From Bacteroidales bacterium (GTDB lineage: Bacteria; Bacteroidota; Bacteroidia; Bacteroidales; UBA932), in assembly GCA_017469745.1 (NCBI GenBank), contig JAFUFS010000018.1, positions 1-64,000 of the forward strand: a stretch of 64,000 nt of DNA. The letters are read 5' to 3'. The position numbers and the translations under genes are program-made. This document shows, piece by piece, positions 42,908-52,262 of the stretch (position 1 is the first letter of the stretch; each line of letters begins with the position of its first letter). The notes below the pieces were generated by a model, which was not told the DNA's origin, searched no databases, and was given only the letters and a program-made list of their open reading frames with translations.

Positions 42908-45900
42908 ATGCCTACTTTCAATACAAAGGATAACAAGGTAAAGAGCAATTTCTCGAAGATCAGCATCTCGCTGGCTTCACCCGAGGACATTTCCGCAAGG
43001 TCTTGCGGAGAGGTCCTGAAGCCGGAGACCGTCAACTACAGGACCTACAAGCCCGAAAGGGACGGCCTCTTCTGCGAGAAGATATTCGGTCCCACCAAGG
43101 ACTACGAATGCTACTGCGGGAAGTACAAGAGGATCCGTTACCGCGGAATCGTCTGCGACAGGTGCGGCGTCGAAGTCACTGAGAAGAAGGTCCGCAGGGA
43201 AAGGATGGGACACATCGCCCTCACCGTCCCCGTGGCCCACATCTGGTACTTCAAGTCTGCTCCCAACAAGATTTCCGCCCTTCTCGGACTCCCTGCCAAG
43301 AAGCTCGAATCCGTCATCTACTATGAGAAATATATAGTCGTCAATCCGGGCGCCAGCGGCGTCGAAAAGATGGAACTCCTCTCCGAGGATGAATATCTCG
43401 ACGTACTCGCCAGGATCCCTGACAACGACAACCTCCCTGACGGCGATCCCGAGAAGTTCGTCGCCAAGATGGGTGCCGAGGGTATCTACGACCTTCTCAA
43501 GGAGACCGACGTGGTGGAACTCTCCAAGCAGCTCCGCCAGAGCATGGTCACCGAGACTTCCCAGCAGAGGAAGACCGAGATGCTCAAGAGACTGAGCGTC
43601 GTGAAGTGGTTCCTGGAGTCGAAGGACATCAACCGTCCGGAATGGATGATCATGAAGGTCATCCCCGTGATTCCGCCGGATCTCCGTCCTCTCGTTCCGC
43701 TCGATGGCGGCCGTTTCGCCACGACCGACCTCAACGACCTCTACAGAAGGGTGATCATCAGGAACAACCGTCTGAAGAAGCTCATCGAGATCAAGGCCCC
43801 CGAGGTCATTCTCCGCAACGAGAAGCGTATGCTCCAGGAAGCTGTCGACTCACTGTTCGACAACTCCAAGAAGTCCAGCGCTGTCAAGAGCGAATCCAAC
43901 AGGGCTCTCAAGTCCCTCTCCGACTCCCTCAAGGGTAAGCAGGGACGCTTCCGCCAGAACCTCCTCGGAAAGCGTGTCGACTACTCGGCACGTTCGGTCA
44001 TCGTCGTGGGTCCGGAGCTGAACATGCACGAGTGCGGTCTGCCTAAGTTCATGGCAGCCGAGCTCTACAAGCCGTTCATCATCCGCAAGCTCATCGAAAG
44101 AGGAATCGTCAAGACTGTCAAGTCTGCAAAGAAGATAGTGGACAGGAAGGACCCCGTCATCTGGGACATCCTCGAGAACGTCATGAAGGGCCATCCGGTC
44201 CTCCTGAACCGTGCTCCTACCCTCCACAGGCTCGGTATCCAGGCATTCCAGCCCAGGATGATCGAAGGAAAGGCCATCCAGCTGCATCCGCTCGCATGTA
44301 CGGCTTTCAACGCCGACTTCGACGGTGACCAGATGGCTGTCCACCTCCCTCTGGGCAACGCTGCAATCATGGAGGCCCAGCTGCTCATGCTCGGAAGCCA
44401 GAACATCCTCAATCCGGCCAACGGTACCCCTATCACCGTTCCTTCACAGGACATGGTGCTCGGTCTGTACTACATCACGAAGATCCGTCCCGGCGCCAAG
44501 GGCGAGGGAATGACCTTCTACGGACCCGAGGAAGTGATCGTCGCCTACGACGAGAAGGCCATCGACATGCATGCCAAGATCGGAGTCAGGCTTCCTGTTG
44601 ACAAGCAGGACGCTTCCAAGGGCGAGCACATCGTCCAGACTACCGCCGGCCGCATCATCGTCAACCAGTACGTGCCCGAAGAGGTACCCTACGTCAATGA
44701 GGTACTCGGAAAGAAGTCCCTCCGCAAGATCATCACCGAAGTCATCAAGTGCACCGGCGTCACCCGTACCGCCCAGTTCCTTGACGACATCAAGAACCTC
44801 GGTTATGACCAGGCTTTCAGGGCCGGTATCTCCTTCAACCTCGGAGATGTCATCATCCCCGTCGAGAAGTCCGAACTCATCGAGCAGGGCTACAAGCAGG
44901 TCGAGGAAGTCAAGAACAATTATGCGATGGGCTTCATCACCAACAACGAGCGCTACAACAAGGTCATCGACCTTTGGACTTCGATAGACAACCGCCTCAC
45001 CGGAATCGTCGAGAAGCAGATTTCTGCAGACCAGCAGGGCTTCAACCCGGTCTACATGATGCTGGATTCCGGAGCTCGTGGTTCAACACAGCAGATCAAG
45101 CAGCTCTGCGGCATGCGAGGCCTTATGGCAAAGCCGCAGAAGTCCGGTGCTTCAGGAGCTGAGATTATCGAGAACCCTATCATCTCCAACCTTAAGGAAG
45201 GAATGACCGTGCTTGAGTACTTCATCTCCACCCACGGTGCCCGTAAGGGTCTGGCCGATACCGCTCTCAAGACTGCTGACGCTGGTTACCTCACCCGTCG
45301 TCTGGTCGACGTCTCCCACGACGTCATCATCACGGAAGAGGACTGCGGCACCCTCAGGGGTCTTATCGCCACCGCCATCAAGAACAAGGACGAGATCGTC
45401 GAATCCCTCGGAGAGAGGATCCTCGGCCGTACTTCAGTTCACGACATATTCAACCCTCTCACTGGAGAGCTCATCATCAAGGCCGGCGAAGAGATCCGCG
45501 AGGACACCGCCAACCTGATTGATTCCCTCCCCATCGAGCAGGTCGAGATCCGTTCCGTCCTCACTTGCGAGTCCCGTCACGGAGTCTGCGCCAAGTGCTA
45601 CGGCCGTAACCTCGCAACCAGCCGCATGGTCGAGAAGGGAGAGGTCGTCGGTGTCATCGCTGCACAGTCCATCGGTGAGCCTGGTACACAGCTTACGCTC
45701 CGTACCTTCCACGTCGGTGGTACCGCTTCCAGCACCGCTGCCGATTCTTCAATCGAGTCCAAGTACGACGGTAAGCTCGTGTTCGAGGAGCTCAGGACCA
45801 TCCAGAAGACCACCGAGGACGGATCAGTCCAGGAAATCGTGGTCAGCCGTATGACCGAGGTCAGCATCATAGACGAGAACACAGGTATCACCTATTCCCA

Positions 45901-47158
45901 CTACGATGTGCCCTATGGCTCAAGGCTTTACTTCAAGGATGGCGACAGGATCAAGAAGGGAGACCTCCTCTGCGAATGGGATCCGTACAACGCTACGACC
46001 ATCGTCGAGAACGCCGGTAAGGTCCAGTACGACAACCTCATCGAAGGTGTCACCTACCGTGAGGAGATCTCCGACGAGTTCGCTGTCAACAAGGATAAGG
46101 TCATCATCGAGGCCAAGGACAAGACCCGCAACCCGTCCATCATCATCGTCGATGAGGAAGGCAACCAGGTCAGGCAGTACAACCTGCCTGTCGGCGCCCA
46201 CATCATCCCGAACAACGGTGACACAGTGGGTGTGGGTGATGTGATCATCAAGATCCCTCGCGCCATCGGTAAGTCCAGTGATATCACGGGAGGTCTCCCG
46301 AGGGTCACCGAACTCTTCGAGGCCAGGACTCCTTCAGCCCCTGCAATCCTCTCCGAGATCAACGGAGAAGTGCTCATGGGCAAGGTCAAGAGGGGTAACC
46401 GCGAGATCATCGTCAAGAACAAGGCCGGCATCGAGAAGCATTATCTCGTGCCTACGACCAAGCAGATCCTTGTCCAGGAGAACGACTACGTCAAGGCCGG
46501 CACCAAGCTGTCCGACGGCGGAATCTCTCCTACCGACATCCTCAACATCCTCGGTCCGGTCAAGGCTCAGGACTACATCGTCAACGAGGTCCAGGCCGTC
46601 TACCGTCTCCAGGGTGTGAAGATCAACGACAAGCACTTCGAGATCATCGTGCGCCAGATGATGCGCAAGGTCCAGATCACCGATCCCGGCGACACCGAAT
46701 TCCTGCATGAGGAGCTCGTGGACAAGTGGGATTTCATGGATGCCAACGACAGGATCTTCGGCAAGTCCTACATCCTCGATGCAGGCGACAGCCAGAAGTT
46801 CATGCAGGGCGACATCATCGATGCCCGCGACATGAGGAACGAGAATTCGTCTCTAGAGCGTCAGGGACTCAAGATGATGGTGGTTCGCGATGCGAAACCC
46901 GCTACCGCAAAGCTCGTGCTCCAGGGTATCACCAGGGCTGCTCTCCGCACCAACAGCTTCATCTCGGCGGCTTCCTTCCAGGAGACCACCAAGGTGCTCA
47001 GCGAGGCTGCGATCAGGGCTCGCGTAGACTACCTCGAGGGCCTCAAGGAGAACGTCATCTGCGGTCATCTCATCCCGGCCGGTACCGGCCAGAAGGAGTT
47101 CCAGGACATCCTGGTCGGCCGCAAGGATGAGTACGAGGCAGAGATGAACGAACTCTAG
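42908..47158 (+). CDS. rpoC: DNA-directed RNA polymerase subunit beta'
   Basis: A 1416-residue subunit starting [20 protein letters not shown]. An N-terminal zinc site ([20 protein letters not shown]), the catalytic magnesium motif NADFDGDQM, a bridge helix and trigger loop region, and the second zinc site ([13 protein letters not shown]) are visible. I use the ATG at 42908 because upstream in-frame codons lie within rpoB. A terminator follows at 47181. Confidence 0.98.
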   Translation: MPTFNTKDNKVKSNFSKISISLASPEDISARSCGEVLKPETVNYRTYKPERDGLFCEKIFGPTKDYECYCGKYKRIRYRGIVCDRCGVEVTEKKVRRERMGHIALTVPVAHIWYFKSAPNKISALLGLPAKKLESVIYYEKYIVVNPGASGVEKMELLSEDEYLDVLARIPDNDNLPDGDPEKFVAKMGAEGIYDLLKETDVVELSKQLRQSMVTETSQQRKTEMLKRLSVVKWFLESKDINRPEWMIMKVIPVIPPDLRPLVPLDGGRFATTDLNDLYRRVIIRNNRLKKLIEIKAPEVILRNEKRMLQEAVDSLFDNSKKSSAVKSESNRALKSLSDSLKGKQGRFRQNLLGKRVDYSARSVIVVGPELNMHECGLPKFMAAELYKPFIIRKLIERGIVKTVKSAKKIVDRKDPVIWDILENVMKGHPVLLNRAPTLHRLGIQAFQPRMIEGKAIQLHPLACTAFNADFDGDQMAVHLPLGNAAIMEAQLLMLGSQNILNPANGTPITVPSQDMVLGLYYITKIRPGAKGEGMTFYGPEEVIVAYDEKAIDMHAKIGVRLPVDKQDASKGEHIVQTTAGRIIVNQYVPEEVPYVNEVLGKKSLRKIITEVIKCTGVTRTAQFLDDIKNLGYDQAFRAGISFNLGDVIIPVEKSELIEQGYKQVEEVKNNYAMGFITNNERYNKVIDLWTSIDNRLTGIVEKQISADQQGFNPVYMMLDSGARGSTQQIKQLCGMRGLMAKPQKSGASGAEIIENPIISNLKEGMTVLEYFISTHGARKGLADTALKTADAGYLTRRLVDVSHDVIITEEDCGTLRGLIATAIKNKDEIVESLGERILGRTSVHDIFNPLTGELIIKAGEEIREDTANLIDSLPIEQVEIRSVLTCESRHGVCAKCYGRNLATSRMVEKGEVVGVIAAQSIGEPGTQLTLRTFHVGGTASSTAADSSIESKYDGKLVFEELRTIQKTTEDGSVQEIVVSRMTEVSIIDENTGITYSHYDVPYGSRLYFKDGDRIKKGDLLCEWDPYNATTIVENAGKVQYDNLIEGVTYREEISDEFAVNKDKVIIEAKDKTRNPSIIIVDEEGNQVRQYNLPVGAHIIPNNGDTVGVGDVIIKIPRAIGKSSDITGGLPRVTELFEARTPSAPAILSEINGEVLMGKVKRGNREIIVKNKAGIEKHYLVPTTKQILVQENDYVKAGTKLSDGGISPTDILNILGPVKAQDYIVNEVQAVYRLQGVKINDKHFEIIVRQMMRKVQITDPGDTEFLHEELVDKWDFMDANDRIFGKSYILDAGDSQKFMQGDIIDARDMRNENSSLERQGLKMMVVRDAKPATAKLVLQGITRAALRTNSFISAASFQETTKVLSEAAIRARVDYLEGLKENVICGHLIPAGTGQKEFQDILVGRKDEYEAEMNEL

Positions 47159-47180
47159 GACTATCCTACATACCCTTTGA

Positions 47181-47212
47181 AGAGCGACTGATAAATATCA
47201 GCCGCTCTTTTT
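47181..47212 (+). terminator. Terminator of the rpoBC operon
   Basis: AGAGCG-a-CTGATA (47181-47193) pairs with TATCAG-c-CGCTCT (47196-47208), one mismatch, followed by TTTTT. It ends the transcription/translation block. Confidence 0.85.
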
Positions 47213-47330
47213 ATTTGCAGGATTTCGTCTAGCGAAAAGGGGATTTGGTCGAGAAGTGGAATTTACGGCGGGGAAGGAGCACAGAATTTGATTTTGGGAA
47301 AGGCCATTAACCCCCTAAAATGCACTCGCA

Positions 47331-49466
47331 ATGAGAACATTTGGCAAAACATGGATGATAATCCCTCTGGCCGCAATGGTCCTGAGCTGCGCAGGAGACC
47401 TTATCACTCTGGATGAATCAGAGTACAGCGGCAGCAGCACGAAAACTTCACTTATCGATCCAGAACTCGCATGGAGCTCATCTTCATGCGAAGCAGTATT
47501 CGGATCGGATAATTCCTTCCCGACCCTTACCAACAAGTACGGAGTCAGCGTAAGATACTCATCATCGAACACCGGAGTTGCCACAATCTCCTCAAGCGGT
47601 TCCGTGAGCCTTGTCGCCGCAGGAACCGCAATGATCACTGCCTCATCCGACGAAGACGGAACCTACGAAGACGCCAGCGTGTCCTACACCCTCAAGGTCT
47701 CGTCCCCCGGCTCAGCAAGCGATGACCAGGATGAAGAAGATGACGAGCCCACGCAGGGCAGCATCCCCGAAGGAGACGACGGAGAAGGCACTTTCACCTT
47801 CAATTCAACCGGAGACACCTCCTCGCAGGATGACATATTCAATTCTTCCTTCACCCGCAAGATCACGATCACATATTCATCGAACGGAAACGCCAACGTC
47901 TCAGGCGACGACGAAGGCTTCGTGAAAGTCAGCGGAGGCCAGGTCATCGTCAACAACACCGGCGAGGAAGCCATCGTCTACGTTCTGAGCGGAACGACAT
48001 CCAACGGCTTCTTCAAGCTCTACAGTTCCAGGAAACAGGCGATCCTGCTCAACGGCGTGTCAATCACCAACCCCAACGGAGCAGCCATCAACGTCCAGAG
48101 CGGCAAGAGGACCTTCGTGCTCGTCGAAGGCAGCAACACCCTCTCCGACGGATCCTCAGCATCCTATTCGACAACGGACGACGAAGACATGAAAGCCGTG
48201 TTCTTCAGCGAAGGCCAGCTCGTCTTCAGCGGCTCCGGTTCGCTTACCGTCAAGGCCCAGAACAAGCAGTCCAAGTCCGGGATCGTCTCCGACGACTACG
48301 TCCGCCTCATGGCCAGCCCCACGATAAAGATCACCTCCGGCAGTTCGGCCGGCCACGGTCTCCGTGGAAAGGACTACGTGCAGATCTCATCCGGAGACCT
48401 CGCTATAAACACCTCTGCTGCAGCAAAGAAAGGCATCGGCTCCGATGACTATGTGCTCGTGGAAGGAGGAAACACCAACATCGAAGTAAGCGGCGGAGTG
48501 GCCTACGATTCTGACGAAAAGGACTACAAGGGATCGGCCGGCATCAAGGCGGACAATTACTTCGCCATGACCGGAGGCACAGTCACGATCACCAACAGCG
48601 GGACCGGAGGAAAGGGCATAAGGGCCGGAAGCTATGACTTCGACGAGACCAGCCACGCCCTCACCGACAGCTACATCTCCGGAGGAAACCTCACAATCAC
48701 TACCACCGGAAGCGAGTCCAACGGCGTGTCCTCCAAGGGAATAAAGATAGGCTACAAGGAAGCGACCTCCGGAAGCGGAAGGAACGTCACCTACAGCTAC
48801 GCCGGCAACATGACGGTGAGCGGAGGTACGATAGTGGTCAAGGTCTCAAAGAGCGAAGGCTTCGAGGTTAAAGGCAAGCTCACATTCAACGGAGGAGACA
48901 CCTACGTCTATTCGACCGGAGATGACGCCATCAACTCCCAGGGAGAGATGAACATCAACAACGGCTACGTCTGCGGTATCTCCACCCAGAACGACGGAAT
49001 CGACTGCAACAGCGATCTCAAGATAAACGGAGGCTACGTCTACGCCGTGACTACCAAAGGCTCGCCGGAAGTCGCCATCGACGCCAACACAGAAGGAGGC
49101 TACAAGCTCTACATCAACAGCGGAGCCACGGTCGTAGCCTACGGAGGCCTCGAAAACGGATCATCACTTGCCCAGGCCTGCTACACGATGAGCGTCTCTG
49201 CCGGCAGTTACAACACGATCAACAACAGCAGCGGCAAGGCAATCGCCGTCTTCAAAGCTCCGTCCAATGTCTCTTCCATGGTCGTCACGGCACCTTCGAT
49301 GGGATCGGCCACCAAGGGCGTCAGCGTCAGCGGAGGCACCAACCACACTCAGGGATTCTGGCTCGACCAGCCCACGGTGTCCGGAGGCTCATCCGCCTCG
49401 CTCAGCACCTATTCCGGAGGCAACGGAGGACCTGGCGGCGGCCCCGGCGGATGGGGACGCTGGTAA
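47331..49466 (+). CDS. Beta-helix carbohydrate-binding (DUF4353-type) lipoprotein
   Basis: A 711-residue lipoprotein (signal ending SC, Cys20). A bacterial Ig-like domain (about 45-125, YGVSVRYSSSNTGVATISS) precedes an acidic linker (DDQDEEDDEP) and a long right-handed beta-helix region (about 160-640) with repeated short rungs (DDYVLVEGGNTNIEVSGG, GDDAINSQGEMNINNGYV, NDGIDCNSDLKINGGYV), the pattern of DUF4353 'carbohydrate-binding' proteins. The end is a Gly/Pro tail (GGNGGPGGGPGGWGRW). Related proteins in Firmicutes and Bacteroidota are often encoded with VTC, DUF4956 and CotH-type genes; here VTC and DUF4956 are present and CotH is absent. Confidence 0.85.
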   Translation: MRTFGKTWMIIPLAAMVLSCAGDLITLDESEYSGSSTKTSLIDPELAWSSSSCEAVFGSDNSFPTLTNKYGVSVRYSSSNTGVATISSSGSVSLVAAGTAMITASSDEDGTYEDASVSYTLKVSSPGSASDDQDEEDDEPTQGSIPEGDDGEGTFTFNSTGDTSSQDDIFNSSFTRKITITYSSNGNANVSGDDEGFVKVSGGQVIVNNTGEEAIVYVLSGTTSNGFFKLYSSRKQAILLNGVSITNPNGAAINVQSGKRTFVLVEGSNTLSDGSSASYSTTDDEDMKAVFFSEGQLVFSGSGSLTVKAQNKQSKSGIVSDDYVRLMASPTIKITSGSSAGHGLRGKDYVQISSGDLAINTSAAAKKGIGSDDYVLVEGGNTNIEVSGGVAYDSDEKDYKGSAGIKADNYFAMTGGTVTITNSGTGGKGIRAGSYDFDETSHALTDSYISGGNLTITTTGSESNGVSSKGIKIGYKEATSGSGRNVTYSYAGNMTVSGGTIVVKVSKSEGFEVKGKLTFNGGDTYVYSTGDDAINSQGEMNINNGYVCGISTQNDGIDCNSDLKINGGYVYAVTTKGSPEVAIDANTEGGYKLYINSGATVVAYGGLENGSSLAQACYTMSVSAGSYNTINNSSGKAIAVFKAPSNVSSMVVTAPSMGSATKGVSVSGGTNHTQGFWLDQPTVSGGSSASLSTYSGGNGGPGGGPGGWGRW

Positions 49467-49490
49467 CAAAGAAAAAAGGAGGACAGGAAT

Positions 49491-49904
49491 ATGAAAAAGA
49501 CAGCCTTCATCATCTTTATGGCGCTCCTGGCATGCCTCCCGGCAATGGCCCAGAACAGCAGCGACCAGAAGATCAACAAGAAGAACCTCGTAATCAAGGA
49601 GTGGAACACCAACGCCAAGGGAGCTAAGACCCTGGACCACACTACGATATATTCCCCGGAGGGCAGGAAGATCGAAGAGACTGAATACGACTCCTTCGGG
49701 AAGCAGAAGTGGCGCAAGCGTTTTGAATATGGTGCCGACGGCAAGGTCAGCCGCGAGCTCCTCTACAACGATAACAACCGTCTGGTGAACTTCAAGAAGT
49801 TCGAATTCAACGAGTTCGGGCGCAAGAAGGCCCAGTACACCTACGACCCGAAAGGGAAACTGACATCAACCAAGATCTACGAATATATTTCCGAAGATGC
49901 CTGA
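49491..49904 (+). CDS. Small secreted protein with YD-like strand repeats
   Basis: A 137-residue protein with a signal peptide (MKKTAFIIFMALLACLPAMA). The mature part has four to five short repeats of the kind Y-x-x-x-G-K/R-x-x-x-x-x-Y (HTTIYSPEGRKIEETEYD, FEYGADGKVSRELLYND, YTYDPKGKLTSTKIYEY), which may form a small beta-sheet stack similar to MORN or YD repeats. No known domain is certain. It ends 8 nt inside the VTC gene, implying translational coupling and a shared function with it. Confidence 0.75.
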   Translation: MKKTAFIIFMALLACLPAMAQNSSDQKINKKNLVIKEWNTNAKGAKTLDHTTIYSPEGRKIEETEYDSFGKQKWRKRFEYGADGKVSRELLYNDNNRLVNFKKFEFNEFGRKKAQYTYDPKGKLTSTKIYEYISEDA

Positions 49905-50697
49905 GCCACAGCACATAACGATAGACGAAGCGGTGGAGTCCTTCCAGCCGATAACCCTCGAGGAGATGGACTCCATCAAGCTGATGAACCGCGTCGACAC
50001 CAAGTACCTCACCGACGAGGCTACCCTCTCCCTGGTACTATTGGATGCAGCATCAGCCGGCTACCGTGCCCTCATGGCTGACGGGACCATGATAAGCCCT
50101 TATCATTCGGTCTACTACGACACTCCGGAACTCAAGATGTTCTCCGACCATCACAACAAGCGCCTTACCAGGCAGAAGGTCCGCACAAGGGTCTATGTCA
50201 ATTCCGGTGACGCCTACCTCGAGATAAAGAGGAAGAACAACAAGGGCCGCACGAAGAAGAAACGCACCGGAATCCTGCCGGGTGAAATGGAGGACTTCTC
50301 CATGGACGAAGCCGCTGCTGATTACCTTGCCGCACACTCGGACTACACTGTTGGTGAGATCACACCCGAACTCTCCACCGATTTCCGCAGGATAACCCTC
50401 GTCAATCCGGAGAAAACCGAGCGGCTCACAATCGACACCCGCCTGGAATTCAGCAACTTCCGCAACAAGCGCAGAGCCTTTCTTCAAGACGCGGTCGTCA
50501 TCGAGCTGAAGCAGGACGGAAGGGCCTCGAGCAGGATGAAAGGGATTCTTCTGGACCACAGGGTGAAACCCGTCAGGATCAGCAAATACTGCATAGGGGT
50601 GACACTCACGGAACCTGAAGTCAAGAGCGGACGCTTCAAGGAGAAGGTCCGGGCCATAGAAAAGACGATAAACAAGAAAATACAAGTTCAATCATGA
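49897..50697 (+). CDS. VTC-domain protein (polyphosphate polymerase family)
   Basis: A 266-residue cytoplasmic protein. NRVDTKYL opens the VTC tunnel fold; YYDTPELKMF, KVRTRVY, the basic strand EIKRK (Glu109, Lys111) and VIELK (Glu203, Lys205) match the alternating acidic/basic residues that line the tunnel of VTC-type polyphosphate polymerases and related triphosphate-tunnel enzymes. In yeast the family makes polyphosphate from ATP. Whether bacterial members such as this do so, or modify another polymer, is not settled. It overlaps the preceding gene by 8 nt and the DUF4956 gene by 4 nt. Confidence 0.85.
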   Translation: MPEPQHITIDEAVESFQPITLEEMDSIKLMNRVDTKYLTDEATLSLVLLDAASAGYRALMADGTMISPYHSVYYDTPELKMFSDHHNKRLTRQKVRTRVYVNSGDAYLEIKRKNNKGRTKKKRTGILPGEMEDFSMDEAAADYLAAHSDYTVGEITPELSTDFRRITLVNPEKTERLTIDTRLEFSNFRNKRRAFLQDAVVIELKQDGRASSRMKGILLDHRVKPVRISKYCIGVTLTEPEVKSGRFKEKVRAIEKTINKKIQVQS

Positions 50698-51461
50698 TTT
50701 CAATGCAAGACCTGGGTGACTACACCCTAGCTGATGAAGATCTCCTGGACGTCCAGACCATCACGGACGCCATGATGACCACCGGCCAGAGCATCACCGA
50801 ACTGGCCATACGCTTCTTCCTGAACCTGGTGGTGTGCTGGATCCTTATCCAGTTCTTCTACTACCGCAAGAGCCGCAGGCGCGACTACTACTTCACCTTC
50901 ATGGTGTTCTCGTCGGCCATGCTGATGCTCCTCTACATGATGGGCAACGTCGAAGTGGGAGTCGGCCTGACCCTCGGCCTCTTCGCGATCTTCGGGGTCA
51001 TCCGCTACCGCACGGAGACCGTCCCCATCAGGGAGATGACCTATCTCTTCGTGATCATTGCACTCGCAGCCATGAACGGCCTGGCACCGGTCTACAAACT
51101 CACGGGCGTGGCCTCAGCCAACCCTCATTACGTGCTGTCCGCTGGAACGGTGGCCGTCATGCTTATCGCCAACGCCCTGGTGATCTGCCTGATCTGGGTG
51201 CTCGAAAACGAAAGACTTCTCAAACACACATCCACTAAGCTGGTTCTCTACGACAGGATCGAACTGATCGTGCCCGAAAGAAGGGCCGAACTGATAGCCG
51301 ACCTGGAGAAACGCATCGGGATCAAGGTCGACAACCTGGAGATCGGCCACGTGGATTTCCTCAAGGACGCAGCCTTCATCAAGGTCTACTACACGCTCGG
51401 CAAAGGCGAAACCGCCACGATCGACAGCCTTGTGAAGGCAAAGGATTTCGTAGAACAGTAA
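50694..51461 (+). CDS. DUF4956 membrane protein
   Basis: A 255-residue protein: four to five membrane helices in residues 35-175 (LAIRFFLNLVVCWILIQFFYY; FMVFSSAMLMLLYMMGNVEV) with the conserved loop FGVIRYRTETVPIREMTYLF, followed by a cytoplasmic ferredoxin-like domain (RIELIVPERRAELIADLEKR). The family is almost always next to VTC genes. It probably forms a channel or regulator for the VTC product. Start overlaps the VTC stop (ATGA). Confidence 0.87.
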   Translation: MISMQDLGDYTLADEDLLDVQTITDAMMTTGQSITELAIRFFLNLVVCWILIQFFYYRKSRRRDYYFTFMVFSSAMLMLLYMMGNVEVGVGLTLGLFAIFGVIRYRTETVPIREMTYLFVIIALAAMNGLAPVYKLTGVASANPHYVLSAGTVAVMLIANALVICLIWVLENERLLKHTSTKLVLYDRIELIVPERRAELIADLEKRIGIKVDNLEIGHVDFLKDAAFIKVYYTLGKGETATIDSLVKAKDFVEQ

Positions 51462-51464
51462 GCC

Positions 51465-52262
51465 ATGAAAAAGAGAATCACCCTCGCCTGCATCCTGCTT
51501 GCAGCCATCCCGGCCCTGTCGAATGCACAGGGCACGGCCAATGACCTGGAGACAGACTTCGGAGCCCGCCTCTCGGCGACTCTCGACAAGAAGATCTCCA
51601 AAGGATTCCACTGGTTCGCCGAAGGTGAAGTCAGGACCAGCGACAATTTCAGCGACCTTGGACGGTACCAGGCGGGCACAGGCCTGACCTACAAGATCTC
51701 CCCCAATTTCAAGGTCGGGGCAGGTTACATATTCATCAACAAGAAGAATTCTTCCGACATCTGGAAGCCACGGCACCGCTTCTACGGTGATGCTACCGTC
51801 GGATTCAACTCCGGAAACTGGCGTTTCTCCGTCAAGGAAAGGCTGCAGCTGACCCACCGCGACGTCGGGAACACCTTCCAGAACAATCCCAATTCACTGA
51901 CACTCAAAAGCCGCCTGAAGGTGTCATACAAGGCTTCGCCCACCCTTATCCCTTACGGCTACGTCGAGTTCCGCAACGTCCTGAACGACCCGGCCTGCTC
52001 GGCCACATGGAACACGACAGGCCTCGTCTACACGGACTATTCGTTCGAAGGGTACAACGATGCCTACCTCAACAGGGTCAGGGGCTCGCTGGGTGTGGAT
52101 TGGAAGTTGGACAAGCGCAATTCCCTCGACATCTTCCTGCTCGGGGACTATTGCTACGACAAGAACATCGACACGAACGCCGAAGGCACGAAACTTAAGT
52201 CTCTCACCTACGACCGCACCTTCAAGGGCTGGCTGGGAATAGGTTACAAATTCTCCTTCTAG
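51465..52262 (+). CDS. DUF2490 outer membrane protein
   Basis: A 265-residue protein with a signal peptide (MKKRITLACILLAAIPALSNAQ) and a predicted twelve-stranded beta barrel: alternating strands such as HRFYGDATVGFNSGNWRFSV and GWLGIGYKFSF with the C-terminal aromatic of outer membrane proteins. It matches the DUF2490 pattern. It follows DUF4956 by 3 nt and is the outer membrane component of this operon. Its 3' end overlaps the convergent GH78 gene by 4 nt. Confidence 0.85.
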   Translation: MKKRITLACILLAAIPALSNAQGTANDLETDFGARLSATLDKKISKGFHWFAEGEVRTSDNFSDLGRYQAGTGLTYKISPNFKVGAGYIFINKKNSSDIWKPRHRFYGDATVGFNSGNWRFSVKERLQLTHRDVGNTFQNNPNSLTLKSRLKVSYKASPTLIPYGYVEFRNVLNDPACSATWNTTGLVYTDYSFEGYNDAYLNRVRGSLGVDWKLDKRNSLDIFLLGDYCYDKNIDTNAEGTKLKSLTYDRTFKGWLGIGYKFSF

